DNA of 20,000 nucleotides from Neocallimastix lanati (nom. inval.) (GCA_016946835.1 JACVTC010000020.1:290001-310000); one strand, 5' to 3'; positions 1-10,567 are shown, counted from the first letter of the stretch. The notes: a model not told the origin generated them from the letters alone. Numbers and translations: made by a program.

Positions 1-379
1 AAGAAAGAAGTTCCAAGAAAGTTTGTGGTTACCGAAAATGATCTCTATTTAATAACCACTGGAATTGGCTTAAAGGATAAAATGCCATTTGCCAATATTA
101 AAGAAATTGGATGTTCCACTAAAAAGGATGGTGTTATTATTTTCCATACTTCTGAACCTAAAGGAGATTTAATGATTAGAACCGATAATAAATGTATTGA
201 AGCCGTTTCACAAATTTGCTTAGCAGCAAAGAAGAAGGGTAATAATATTAAGGTCACTGTTAGTGATAAGTAAGTATAAAAAAAAAAAAAAAAAAAAAAA
301 ATCATATTTATTTTAAAAACCTTTCATGGAATAAAAAAAAATTAATAATTAATTAATTATTGTAAATTATAAATATTTA

Positions 380-425
<46 letters not shown>

Positions 426-549
426 TATTTGAAATAGTCAAAACTTTAATAATACCAAGGCAACAACTCCTGTTGAATTTGCTAATGGATCAGGAAAACT
501 TACAGTTAATGCAGGAAAGGATAAGATTGTTATTTCAGTACCACAATAG
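1..549 (+). CDS. Class I myosin heavy chain, C-terminal part of the TH1 tail (partial, 5' end outside window)
   Basis: Exons are 1-269 and 438-549; the intron 270-437 starts GTAAGT and ends AAATAG, and the joint makes an Asn codon. The reading frame is open from base 1, so the gene enters from the left. The visible 127 residues begin KKEVPRKFVVTENDLYLI and continue with an alternating strand pattern (IKEIGCS, GVIIFHT, GDLMIRT, then a helix ending in CLAAKKKG). They close with a GSGKLTV...KIVISVPQ strand pair before TAG. This matches the end of the Myosin_TH1 domain, a basic region that binds acidic phospholipids and links the actin motor to membranes. The protein stops directly after TH1, with no SH3 or acidic tail, so it looks short-tailed, unlike the TH1-TH2-SH3 layout usual in fungi. 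Family call by pattern; the motor is not visible. Confidence 0.8.
270..437 (+). other. Spliceosomal intron of the myosin gene with an (AT)n tract
   Basis: The donor is GTAAGTATAA and the acceptor AAATAG. Retaining the intron would stop translation at once (TAA at 271). The intron holds a poly(A) run of about 24 and an alternating (AT)n microsatellite at roughly 388-422. Removing it restores the frame through to a plausible TH1 ending, which supports both splice sites. Confidence 0.85.
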
Positions 550-590
550 AATTAAAAATAAAAATAAAAATAAAGGAAATAAAGAAAGCA
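550..590 (+). terminator. Likely polyadenylation region of the myosin gene
   Basis: Just after the TAG stop there are overlapping AATAAA-type hexamers in the run AAAAATAAAAATAAAAATAAAGG. In DNA this AT-rich such hexamers are expected by chance, so only the position supports the call. Confidence 0.3.
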
Positions 591-818
591 AAAGAAAAAA
601 AATAATATAATATATAAAAAATATCATGAAAACTTATATTCCAAATACTATAAAATATATATATTTATTAATAAAAAAAAAAAAATTAATAATTAATATT
701 TTTATAATTTAAGAAAGAAAAAAAAAAGTATAAGAACTCGAAAAGCGTTATAATTTAAAAAAGAGAAAAAAAAATAATATTTTATGAATTATTTATATAT
801 TATATAGATAAACAAAAT

Positions 819-858
<40 letters not shown>

Positions 859-1490
859 AAATGATAATAATAATAAATTATTATTATATATGATTGTATT
901 TTTTAAATAAAAATATTTATTATTATAATAAAAATCTTATTATGTTTTTATAATAAAAAAAATTAAATGACATGTAAATTTAATTAATAATACTTTTTTT
1001 TTCCTCTTTCCTTTCTCTCTACCCTTATTTAAAGTATTAATATATTTTTAAGAAAAGAAAAGTTATTAAAGAAGTATTATTATTGTGCTTCATCTTTTAT
1101 GTTAATATGTTTATTTTTATTTTTTTCCTTTTTTTTTATAATTTTTAATTGTCAAAAGATAGTGATTTTTAATGCTACGATTAATTTGTATAATGTATGT
1201 TGTATATTTCATTTATAATGTTATTAATATTTTAAATATCTTTAATTATTAAAATTAACAGTTAAAGTATATTCTCGTCTAAAAAAAAAAAAAAGCAAAA
1301 AAATTTATATATAATTTTATACATAAATTATATCTATAATTTTCTTTTTTTATTTCTTAATATATTTAACAATGAGTGTGAATGATATTCTTCTTTGTGA
1401 GCTAACTAACCGGATATTAATGTGTGTAATGAATATTTAAAATGATATACTATATAATATTTTTATTAACCTATTATATATTAAATAATA
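591..1490. other. Gene-free AT-rich stretch
   Basis: Mostly homopolymer A/T and TA-rich sequence, with no open frame or RNA gene recognised. Around 1225-1290 the text AAAGTATATTCTCGTCTAAAA vaguely resembles the repeat at 11640-11710 and may be a third, heavily worn copy. Confidence 0.4.
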
Positions 1491-1499
1491 TTTTGTTCC

Positions 1500-1765
1500 C
1501 AGTGATCAACATAAATGTTGAACATTACAAGGACTTATCGTCTGATTCTACTGGTCACAGTTGGTTATAAACATAATATCACAATATAAAATTAGAAGTG
1601 GTAGAGGTTCCGACGATGGCCCTAAATTCTGCCCCTTGCTGTGGAAAAGGTGATCAATCTTTTTATTCATTGGATATTTGAATGCTCTACCTTTTCTCTT
1701 AAGTCGAACGTAAATCTTTTAGATTTTATCGATGATTTTTTCATTTTATTTGCCCGATAAAGTTT
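1500..1765 (-). other. Higher-complexity block, possible worn retrotransposon piece
   Basis: This block has clearly more G and C than its surroundings, but every frame is broken within about 40 codons. On the minus strand one frame (about 1585-1650) reads QGAEFRAIVGTSTTSNFIL. Its AEFRAI part resembles the [EA]AE[FY]xA motif of Ty1/copia RNase H. No second motif confirms it, so the assignment stays weak. No tRNA or spliceosomal RNA signature was found. Confidence 0.2.
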
Positions 1766-1841
1766 AGGAATCTTTCCTTACATTCCTTCATATTCTAATA
1801 TTTTAAAATATGAAAATTTCATAAACAGAGATATTTATATT

Positions 1842-1901
1842 TTTCTTCTTGGTGGAATAAACTGTAGACTCATCTAAAACTATCGTTCCACCAAGAAGGA
1901 A
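1842..1901. repeat. Hairpin, 13-bp perfect stem (16 bp with one G-U pair), 28-nt loop
   Basis: CTTCTTGGTGGAA at 1845-1857 is exactly complementary to TTCCACCAAGAAG at 1886-1898, and pairing extends three more positions outward with one wobble. Unlike most inverted repeats in this AT-rich window the stem contains G and C, so chance formation is much less likely. It could be a small structured RNA, a precursor for a small RNA, or the ends of a small mobile element. No promoter or terminator was identified. Confidence 0.55.
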
Positions 1902-2039
1902 CATACGAATTTAGTCATTAATTTATTTTTTCAAAATCTAAAAATGGATGAAAAGGAAGAGAATAAAGGTAATATCTTTATTTTACTTCCAAAAAAAACA
2001 AAATAAAAAAAAAAAAAAAAAAAAAAAAAGAAAAAAAAA

Positions 2040-2240
2040 GTCATTGATGAAATCGAATGATTTCAATCTAAAAATTAGGAAAAAGTAGAAACATTCAAAT
2101 ATCTAGTAGTTAAATATCTGATTACCTTTACCATGACATCAACAACATATTTGACTACTTTCTGTAACTCCACCATTTCTGAATAGTGATATTATACTTT
2201 TATTCACATCTTAAACGTAATAATCCAATTAAACCCTAGA
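2040..2240 (-). mobile_element. Degraded Ty1/copia-type RNase H fragment (copy 1)
   Basis: On the minus strand the pieces read RNGGVTESSQ, then in another frame VVDVMVKVIRYLTTRYLN. These correspond in order to the GGxxSWxSxxQ and EAEYxAxxEVxKExxWLxxLL parts of copia RNase H. The block is related at the nucleotide level to 14590-14710, where the same motifs are easier to see; both contain CATCTTAAA, CGT and CAATTAAACC in the same order. Stops and frameshifts mean it cannot be functional. Confidence 0.4.
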
Positions 2241-2760
2241 CTGAGCTTAGTATATTTACAGTTAAGATTGAATAAAGTTCTTGTGTAAATGAATTTTGAT
2301 TTATCATTGATGATTCCTTTAATACCTTGTTTTGTAGAAATATCAGACCAACATACATTAATAACAACAACACTAAACTTTTTGATATTTTTTTTCTGAA
2401 TTTTTTTTTTTTTATAAAGAGTACAAGATTCTTCAATAAGAGCAATTAAAATTAATTCATTTACAAAAACATTTTTTTTTATACTAATAATAAATATATG
2501 AAAATAAAAAAATATAAAATTTTTTTTAAATTAATATTTAAAAAATAAGTTACAAGTTTTGAGGATGAAATGGCCTCTAACTCTTCCAATTTGTGGATAA
2601 AAAAAAATTTATAAAAATTATCATTCAACTCTGTATTTGAATTTTTTCTGAATTTCTTCTTTGCCTTTTCCTTTCGATGCCAATGCTCTTGACAATGGAA
2701 GGTTTAAAAGCATATAAATTGATTATATTATAAAAATCTTTTTTTTTTTTTTTAAAAAAA
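2241..2760. other. Segment present in copy 1 but absent from the related copy at 14.7 kb
   Basis: The related sequence at 14590-14900 joins its two homologous halves with only about 40 bp, whereas here they are about 520 bp apart. Within it, 2640-2710 on the minus strand has a short open frame reading ALASKGKGKEEIQKKFKYRVE in part, which I do not recognise. The rest is AT-rich with long T and A runs. Confidence 0.3.
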
Positions 2761-2940
2761 AAAAAAGTCCTAATTACTGTTTACTTTTATCTTTATTTAT
2801 TTATTAAATGAATATTTTTTTTTTTTTTATAAAAAATCACTCAATTAATAAAAAAAAAATTAATATTATTTATCCAATTTGAACATAATAATATTTAGAA
2901 TAGCAATGTGAAATAAAAAGTAATATTAAAAATAAAATAT
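2760..2940. repeat. Dispersed diverged repeat, copy 1 (partner at 14750-14900)
   Basis: The text ATTAAATGAATATTTTTTT...ATAAAAAA.CAC...CAATTAATAAAAAAAA and then TCCAATTTGAACATAATAA occurs in the same order and orientation in both places. The match TCCAATTTGAACATAATAA is 19 bases without a difference, which is notable even in AT-rich DNA. It flanks the copia-like fragments in both copies, so it probably belongs to the same element or to a duplicated segment. Confidence 0.6.
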
Positions 2941-2959
2941 ATAAATAAATTCAGAAAAA

Positions 2960-3260
2960 AAAAGTTCATAAGTGACGAACCTCACCTCTAAGATGATGAG
3001 TTTTAGGGTTTTAAAGGAATTCCTATTACAAGGAAAAATTATGGTCTTCTCCTTCAAAAGGCATTGGCCCTGCTAGCCTACCTAACTTCATTTTACAGCG
3101 TTGATGCACCTTGGTTAGTTTGAAATTATACCGTAGAAATAGTAATCCTTGTCTAGTAATTAGCTTAAGGCATAATTTCTGTTAAAAAAAAAAAAGAGCG
3201 CGGTAGATCGCACTAAAAATGGCATTTTTGAATAATCCCCAGAAATGATTTGGTTCTTAA
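2960..3260. other. Higher-complexity block of unknown origin
   Basis: GC content rises here, and short open frames exist on both strands. On the plus strand 3050-3185 reads SPSKGIGPASLPNFILQR then, after a stop, CTLVSLKLYRRNSNPCLVIS. On the minus strand one frame reads KLGRLAGPMPFEGEDHNF. I recognise neither. It lies between retroelement relics and is most likely another worn piece of one. Confidence 0.25.
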
Positions 3261-3381
3261 ACAAAATATTTCATTCCTTTTTATAATTTATTTCTTTCTC
3301 TTTAATATCTTCGTTAATTTCCTATTCTTATTGTTTTACTTGGACTTCCCTCTTTTTTTTTTTTTTTTTGGCTTTTTTTTT

Positions 3382-3465
3382 TTTTAGACTAGGAAGAGAA
3401 TACATTTTCAGTGCTTTATTAAAAAGATTAAAATATTTTTATGTACTACATTTTATTAAAAAAAA
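3382..3465 (+). mobile_element. Degraded repeat with copia integrase-like motif (copy A)
   Basis: The plus strand reads GREYIFSALLKRLKYFYVLH after GACTA. This resembles the DNGREYTSS...H block of Ty1/copia integrase, which carries the second catalytic Asp, with one base lost before Gly. An inverted partner at 11636-11706 differs at only about a dozen positions and reads GREYTSSASLNKLKYFYVLH. Similarity continues weakly to about 3550. The opposite strand is also open (FNLFNKALKMYSLPSLK) and its substitutions are more conservative between copies, so the strand is not settled. Confidence 0.4.
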
Positions 3466-3542
3466 AAAAAAACATTTTAAAATTTAAAGATAAAAAAAAA
3501 AAAAAAAAAAAAAATAACGGGTATGTAAAAAATTAAGTAAAA

Positions 3543-3575
<33 letters not shown>

Positions 3576-3765
3576 AAATAAAATTCCTTTTTTAATATTA
3601 CTCTTTACATTTTTTTTTTTTTTTTCTTTTCTTTTCAACGTTAAGATAATCTTCCTTGTTAGATGAGGCAGAATCAATACATCACAACAATGCAGTAGTG
3701 TTTTAATTAAGGACGGTACATTCTTAGAATCGTTTTTGTTTGAACCTAAAAAGTGGAGCAAAATA
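3466..3765 (-). other. Poly(A)-rich stretch followed by a short open frame of unknown origin
   Basis: Positions 3466-3575 are mostly A runs. On the minus strand 3640-3761 is open and reads LLHFLGSNKNDSKNVPSLIK and on through HCCDVLILPHLTRK before dissolving into homopolymer-coded Lys and Phe. It lies just downstream, on the same strand, of the LINE endonuclease fragment, so it may be linker sequence of that element. I recognise no domain. Confidence 0.25.
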
Positions 3766-3949
3766 TAATGCTTTGTTATTAATATATGATTGAATAATAG
3801 ATCTTTTTAAATGTTAATGGAACTTTATTATTGGATAAAAAGACTAAAGAAAGAAAATAATGTTTTTTTCAACTTGCTAAAACAAGAAAAATATATTATG
3901 AGACAAAAAAAAAATATATTTAATATTTTCTGAGTATTATCAAATATGT

Positions 3950-4290
3950 TTAGACCATTTAAAAGTTTTAGGTTTATTATTAAAACTATCTGAAAGGAAA
4001 GATTCTTATTGCAAGATAAGAAGATAGAGATGATGATCAGAAATATCATTTACAAATGAACAAGAAGAAGAAAGATAAAGGTACATGAGGAATCCTTGCC
4101 TTATTGTAGATTAATATGGTCAATGTAAGAAGATTTAGAACCTTTAGAATAATATAATACCAACTACCAGTAAGATTAGTAATAGCCCTGTCCAGTCAGG
4201 GAAATTGTTTTTGATATAATAATATATACTTCCTTTTAAGTTTTTTCAAAGGGCATATTAAAATCTCCTAAAAAGAACAGCAGATGAATT
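3950..4290 (-). mobile_element. Non-LTR retrotransposon (LINE) endonuclease fragment, pseudogene
   Basis: On the minus strand, in order and across several frames, are FLGDFNMPF (about 4245-4272), NFPDWTGLLL (about 4175-4205), YSKGSKSSYIDHI (about 4113-4150) and NDISDHHL (4027-4050). Next comes SFNNKPKTFKWSKHI (about 3950-4000). GDFN, the Ser-rich run before IDH, and SDH with its catalytic Asp-His are signature motifs of the APE-type endonuclease that nicks target DNA for LINE insertion. Order and rough spacing are right. At least three frame changes and several stops separate them. No YADD-type reverse transcriptase motif was found downstream, so the copy is fragmentary. Confidence 0.65.
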
Positions 4291-4299
4291 TTCCATATT

Positions 4300-4838
4300 A
4301 TGACTATTTAATCAATTAATATATATAATTTCTTTTTTTTTTTTAAAAAAAAATTTCTTTTCCTTATAACAAACAAAAATCATAATTTGATGAATTTTAA
4401 AATAATTATCAAAAAAAAAAAAAAAAAAAAAAAAAATTTTTTTTTTCCTATTATTTAATTTTCATGATGAAAAATATTATTATTTACTAATTATACTAAT
4501 ATGAATAAACATAATTAAAAAAATAAGTAAACATAAACGCATAAATATTATTTCATGTATTTTTATATTAAAAAATAGTAAAAACAATAATGAGTAATAA
4601 AAGAAAATAAGAATGAAATAACTCTATTCTTTTTTTTTAATTATTATTATTATTTTATTTTTATTACATATATGTTGATATTTTTTTTTATTTAATTATT
4701 TTTCTATTTTAGAAAAATAATATATATATATATATTTATATTTTTTTTTATTATTTTTTTTTTTTATTTAATTTAAAAGATTGATAGCATTATATTTTTT
4801 TTAAAAAAAAATTAGAAAAAAAAAAAGAGAAATTTCAT
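4300..4838. other. Gene-free AT-rich stretch
   Basis: Dominated by A and T runs, (ATT) and (TA) microsatellites. It includes the 3' flank of the promethin-like gene, whose AATAAA-like signals cannot be told from background. Nothing else is recognised. Confidence 0.4.
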
Positions 4839-5327
4839 TTACTCTTCTTTCTTAACTAATTCTTCTGGAACGGTAGCCTTTTGAGTTTCTGCCTTGTTAG
4901 CTCTTAAACTTCTAATCTTTTGAATAACTTCATCCTTTTTAGTCTTAATACCTTCAAAATTAACGTTTTTAGTTAATTCTTGAATCTTTAAAGCATCAAA
5001 CTTTTCAACAACAAAACTAATAATTTTGTTGTAGTATTCACGAAGGTGTTCACCGAATTCCTTAATAGTTTTAATAAAGGCGTCGACAACTAATTTAATA
5101 CTGAAAGTAGCTTCACTGTCTTCACTTAAAGTAACAGCAACCTTGGAGTAGGTGTTGTAAACTAAGTAGTATAAAGTGTAGTAGAATACTACAGTACCTA
5201 AAGTTATGGTAACTGGAACGAATAAAACAATACCTATTTTTATAATCAAATTAATAAAAATGATAACAAAAATTAATTTTATAATATTTTTTTTTTAAAA
5301 AAAAGGGTTGTATTATAAAATAATAGA

Positions 5328-5367
<40 letters not shown>

Positions 5368-5818
5368 TAAAAAAATATTAATATAATATTTCTATATTTA
5401 TTGTTTTCTTTCATTATATATATATATATTATTCTATATTATTTATCTATTTTATTTTTATTTTTATTTATTTTGTTCTATTTTGTATAATTAAAATATA
5501 TATATATGTATATAATAAGTAAAAAGAATATATTTATAAATATTTACCAGCAATGGTAGCTAAAATAGAGAAAACAACAAAGAAGACAGAGGAAACAGCT
5601 AATAAGATGAATAAGAAAGTAGAAACAACAAAGAATAATGGTAAGGAAGCAATGAAAGCAGTACCAGCAAGGGCAATACTTAATAATGGGTTTTCCTTAA
5701 CATAATTCTTAGAGGTTTCATAGTATTCTAAAGAAGTAGACTTTACTTGGTTAAATCTTTCAAGAGCAACATCTCTGAAATTGTGAGTAGCTGGAGCTTC
5801 AGTAGCAGTTGAGGCCAT
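4839..5818 (-). CDS. Promethin/LDAF1-like lipid-droplet membrane protein, two exons
   Basis: Exon 1 is 5818-5548 and exon 2 is 5233-4839; the intron 5547-5234 starts GTAAAT and ends AAATAG, and the joint makes a Gly codon, giving 221 residues. The start ATG at 5818 lies in AATATGGCC. Residues 1-44 are soluble and charged. Residues about 45-125 are one long hydrophobic hairpin: KENPLLSIALAGTAFIASLP, then FFVVSTFLFILLAVSSVFFVV, then IVLFVPVTITLGTVVFYYTL. Residues 130-221 form an amphipathic helical tail rich in Lys/Glu, ending KKEE. This layout fits promethins, ER proteins that partner seipin where lipid droplets form. The intron cuts the hydrophobic core, which argues that both exons are one gene. 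Alternative: an unrelated reticulon-like hairpin protein. Confidence 0.75.
5234..5547 (-). other. Intron of the promethin-like gene
   Basis: On the minus strand it starts GTAAATATTTATAAATATAT and ends TTATAAAAATAG. It contains poly(T) on the minus strand and TA-rich tracts. Reading through it from exon 1 meets a stop four codons later, and exon 2 has no sensible start of its own, so splicing is required. Confidence 0.8.
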
Positions 5819-5854
5819 ATTGATTAGTTTTATTTAATTTTTATTTTATTTAAT

Positions 5855-5866
5855 TTTATTTATATT
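5855..5866 (-). promoter_or_regulatory. TATA-like element upstream of the promethin-like gene
   Basis: On the minus strand the text ATATAAATAAAA lies about 40 bases before the ATG. The position suits a TATA box with a very short leader, but background AT content makes this a weak call. Confidence 0.2.
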
Positions 5867-5869
5867 TTT

Positions 5870-6690
5870 TGCTTTGCTTTTGTATTTTATTTTTATTTTT
5901 ATTTTATTTATTTTTTATTAGTTTGTTTAAAATTTAGCTTTTTTTATTGTATTAATTAATCCCCTATAAAAAAAATTAATTTTTAAACAGTAGGTATTTA
6001 TTATTTTAATAAAATTTGCTTTTTAATTTATTTTTTATTTTTATTTTATTTTTTTAATTGATTTATTTTTAATTCTTTTTTTTTAAAAGGAAAAGAAAAA
6101 AAAATTATTTGAATGAAAAAAAAATTATTTGAATTTTTTTTAAATAATTACGTGATATTAAATATTTTAATAAAAAAAAAAAAAATTTAATGTTAGAAAA
6201 AAAGGTTATTTATAATTATTTGAAGTCATAAAAAAAAATTTTTTTTTTATTTAATTTATGATTACATTATGGTGCAATAATTTTTTTATTTTTATTTTTT
6301 TTTATTTTTAAAAATAATAATTAATAATAATAATAATAATAAATAATTAAATAATACTAATGAATAATAATAATAAATAATAATAAATAATAAATAATAA
6401 TAATTAATAATAAATAATGAATTATAATATTAAATAGTTAATAATAAATAAATAAATAAATAAAAAGAAAAAAAAATTTTTTTTTTGAAACTTTACATAT
6501 AACTGATGATCGTTTATTGGTTTAAAATTTTATTAAAAGTTAAAGTTTCAGATATTAAAAAAAAAAAAAATAAAAAAATAATAAAATTAGGAATAATTAA
6601 AAAATGTGAAATGAATTCAATAAATAATAAATAATCTGAAAAAAAAACTTTGAATTTTAATTATTTAACTTTAATATTCGATAATTCTTT
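5870..6690. other. Gene-free AT-rich stretch with short direct repeats
   Basis: At 6100-6140 the text AAAAAATTATTTGAAT occurs twice in tandem. At 6310-6460 there are scattered imperfect AATAATAAAT repeats. No coding signal is seen. Confidence 0.4.
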
Positions 6691-6694
6691 AATA

Positions 6695-6696
<2 letters not shown>

Positions 6697-6778
<82 letters not shown>
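6697..6778. repeat. (AAAT)n microsatellite, about 20 perfect units
   Basis: An uninterrupted four-base repeat of about 82 bp. It gives an artificial open frame of FIYL-type repeats on the minus strand that should not be taken for a gene. It abuts a perfect hairpin. Confidence 0.95.
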
Positions 6779-6779
<1 letters not shown>

Positions 6780-6816
6780 CAAGTAAATATTATTTTCAAT
6801 AATATTTACTTGATTA
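6776..6816. repeat. Perfect 19-bp hairpin with a 3-nt loop
   Basis: TAATCAAGTAAATATTATT at 6776-6794 is exactly complementary to 6798-6816, with TTC as loop. It starts at the very edge of the (AAAT)n array. It is AT-rich but includes two G-C pairs. Confidence 0.85.
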
Positions 6817-7839
<1,023 letters not shown>

Positions 7840-8100
7840 TATATCTCTATTATCTCATTTTTTATTCTCATTAAATATCATTTAAGCTTTCATTAAAATT
7901 TATGACAAATCTCTATTTTATTATGAAATAAAGTTTATTTGGTTAATTAATCTTTCTATCAATCCAATCATAATAAATATAATACAATACAGATATATGT
8001 GAATGAAGTATAAAGCAATATATAGCGTATTTAATGGAAATAAAATAAATGGTCGCACCTACTTGAAAAGCATAAAATTTAAAATTTTTATATTTAAAAA
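7840..8100. other. AT-rich stretch without recognisable content
   Basis: Unique sequence with slightly higher complexity than the arrays on either side. No open frame, tRNA or repeat was recognised. Confidence 0.4.
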
Positions 8101-8324
8101 AAAAAAGTAAAAGTATGAAAAATAATAAATAATAAATAATAAAATAATAAATAATTGAATAATAATTAAATAAAAAAAATTGGTTTAATAAATAATAAAT
8201 AATAAATAATAAATAAATGAATAATAATTAATAAATAATTGAATAATAAATAATAAATAATAAATAATAAATAATAAATAATAATAATTGAATAATAAAT
8301 AATAAAAAAGAGTATTTATTAATA
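8100..8324. repeat. Degenerate AATAATAAAT-type array containing a copy of a dispersed unit
   Basis: Imperfect runs of AATAAT, AAATAAT and TTGAATAAT units. At 8304-8330 the array contains AAAAAAGAGTATTTATTAAT followed by AAATAAT. The same unit appears three more times near 10.2 and 10.8 kb. Confidence 0.7.
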
Positions 8325-8411
8325 AATAATTGAATAATTGAATAATTGAATAATTGAATAATTGAATAATTGAATAATTGAATAATTGAATAATTGAATA
8401 ATTGAATAATA
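8325..8411. repeat. (AATAATTG)n minisatellite, 10 perfect units
   Basis: Ten exact eight-base units run from 8325 to 8404, followed by a partial unit that changes into (AAT)n. The array starts within the end of the dispersed AGAGTATTTATTAATAAATAAT unit. Confidence 0.95.
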
Positions 8412-8968
8412 ATAATAATAATAATAAAATAATTATAAAAAGTAATAAAAATTTTTAATAATAAATAAATAATAATTAATTAATTAATTAATTTATTGTA
8501 ATTTTTTCCCATCAGAACTAAAATTTTAGTTGTAACTCTCTTGGCAGGTTATTCAGCACATCATAATTGATAAAAATGGTGTCATTCAAAGAATAAATTT
8601 TTAGTTAATATAAAATCATGAAATCATATTAAATTTGAGAGAAATCTATAAATACCGAATTCTTTTACCTTTTTTTTTTTTATTTTGTTGTTATCTGAAA
8701 TTATGATAAATAAATTTATTTATTTATTTATTTATTTGTTTGTTTATGAATCATTCTAAATAGTCTTTCTTTCTATGAAATAAATACAGAAAATAAAATT
8801 AAAAATTTAAAAATAATAAAAAAAAAAATAAAAAAAAGCAACAATAATAAAATGCATATTTATTTCATATTATTTCATATTATTTGTTAATGCATTAAAT
8901 TCAAATATTTTAAATCTAATAATGGATTATTTATCATCAACAACAAGTAATTAATATATTAAAAATTA

Positions 8969-9001
<33 letters not shown>

Positions 9002-9880
9002 TTCAAATTTATTAAAAATAAAATAAAATAAATATAAAAAAAGAGAATATTTAAAAAAAGTGATTTTCTGTTTTTATTATTAATATATTATAATTAAATT
9101 ATGATATATATATTATAATACATTATAATATATAATAATATAATTATGAAATATATTAATATAAATATATTCTCATAGAAATAAAGAGATTTGGTATATA
9201 TAGTGGCTATTAAAATTCTATTCAACTAACAGAATTAACCTTTTATTTAATATATTAAAATATATTAATAATATATGTTATATGTATAACTATATAATTA
9301 TTTTTTTTTCTATTTTCATATGATTATGAAATTTATAAATAATTAATATTAAAATTAAATAAATATAAATAAGTATCAGACAAGTAAATGAATATAATAA
9401 ATAAATTATTCATTTAACAAGAATTATTTATTATTTATTATATATTTATTTATTATATATTTATTTATTATATATATATATTTATTTATATAATATTATT
9501 ATTAACTTCAACATTTAACCCAGTTGACTTTACACTGCTTATAATAAATCATTAAGCTATGAATAAAAAAAAATATACTAACTAAATTTATATCAATAAA
9601 ATTATAAAAGTATTAATATTTATTATTAATTATTTGATCGATTATATTATACATATACTTTAACCTTCTATTTTAAATCATTATATTAATGTTCTACTAT
9701 CGATCTTTTCTGCCGAAGAATCCAAAGAATAATAATCAAAGATAATTTACAGGTAAATCTAAATATTATAATAATAATATTATTATTACAAAGTAATAAA
9801 TAGAAAATATAACAATAATATTGAATAAGTTGAATAACAACAACAACATTTATATATATAAAATTTAGAACAAATTATCA
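8412..9880. other. Gene-free AT-rich stretch with small repeats
   Basis: Contains (TTTA)n at 8711-8737 and 8973-9002 and a TTATATATTTATTTA repeat at about 9436-9488. A slightly more complex segment at 8500-8670 (TCTCTTGGCAGGTTATTCAGC) has no recognisable gene. CTGCCGAA occurs at 9711 and again at 10377. Confidence 0.4.
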
Positions 9881-9883
9881 ATC

Positions 9884-9909
9884 AAAGAACATTAAGTACG
9901 ATGTTCTTT
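9884..9909. repeat. Small hairpin, 9-bp stem
   Basis: AAAGAACAT at 9884-9892 pairs exactly with ATGTTCTTT at 9901-9909 around the loop TAAGTACG. Short, so only suggestive. Confidence 0.35.
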
Positions 9910-10537
9910 AGGTAATATTGCAGGTAAAAGAACAAATGATAAAAAAAAAAAAAGTGACAAATTTCAATATTAAATAAATAAATAAATAAATAAATTTTTG
10001 TTATTGTTTATTAATTTTGATAGATGTATAGATTAAAATTTCCTTAATTAGCGTAATTAAAAATATAAATAATTAACTTTTTTTTTTTTAAAAAAAAAAT
10101 AAAAAAATAATTTAATAAATTATATTAAATAAAGTTAACAAATTGAATAATCAATAATCGAATAATTAAATAATCAATAACAAAAAAAAGTATTTATTAA
10201 TAAATAATCAATAATTAAAATAATTAAATATATATAAATTTTTAATGCTTTAAATACAAATTAAAATAATAAAATATTATTAATATTATTAAATAATTAT
10301 AAAGAGAGAGAAGAAGTAAAACTTCAGTTTAAAATAATAAATAATAAAAAAAAAAAAAAAAAAGAAAAAATTGTACTGCCGAATTAGGCCATATAAGAAA
10401 GATTCTTTTTACATACATAGAGCTATTTATTACATTAATGAGATGTAGAGATAATAAATTTATTCGTAGTATTTTTTATTTTAATTCATTAAATAAATAC
10501 TCATTTTATAATTATTTAATTATTATTTAATTATTTA
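9910..10537. other. Gene-free AT-rich stretch with one dispersed-unit copy
   Basis: Includes (AAAT)n at about 9970-9993 and a copy of the dispersed unit at 10182-10208 (AAAAGTATTTATTAATAAAT and onward). A possible partial inverted copy lies near 10488-10505. Confidence 0.5.
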
Positions 10538-10567
10538 ATTATTAAATTATTTATTATTTATTATTAA

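Noticed and set aside
2236-2445. 69-codon minus-strand open frame
   Set aside because: Composition follows T-runs and it resembles no known family; its end overlaps a retroelement relic.
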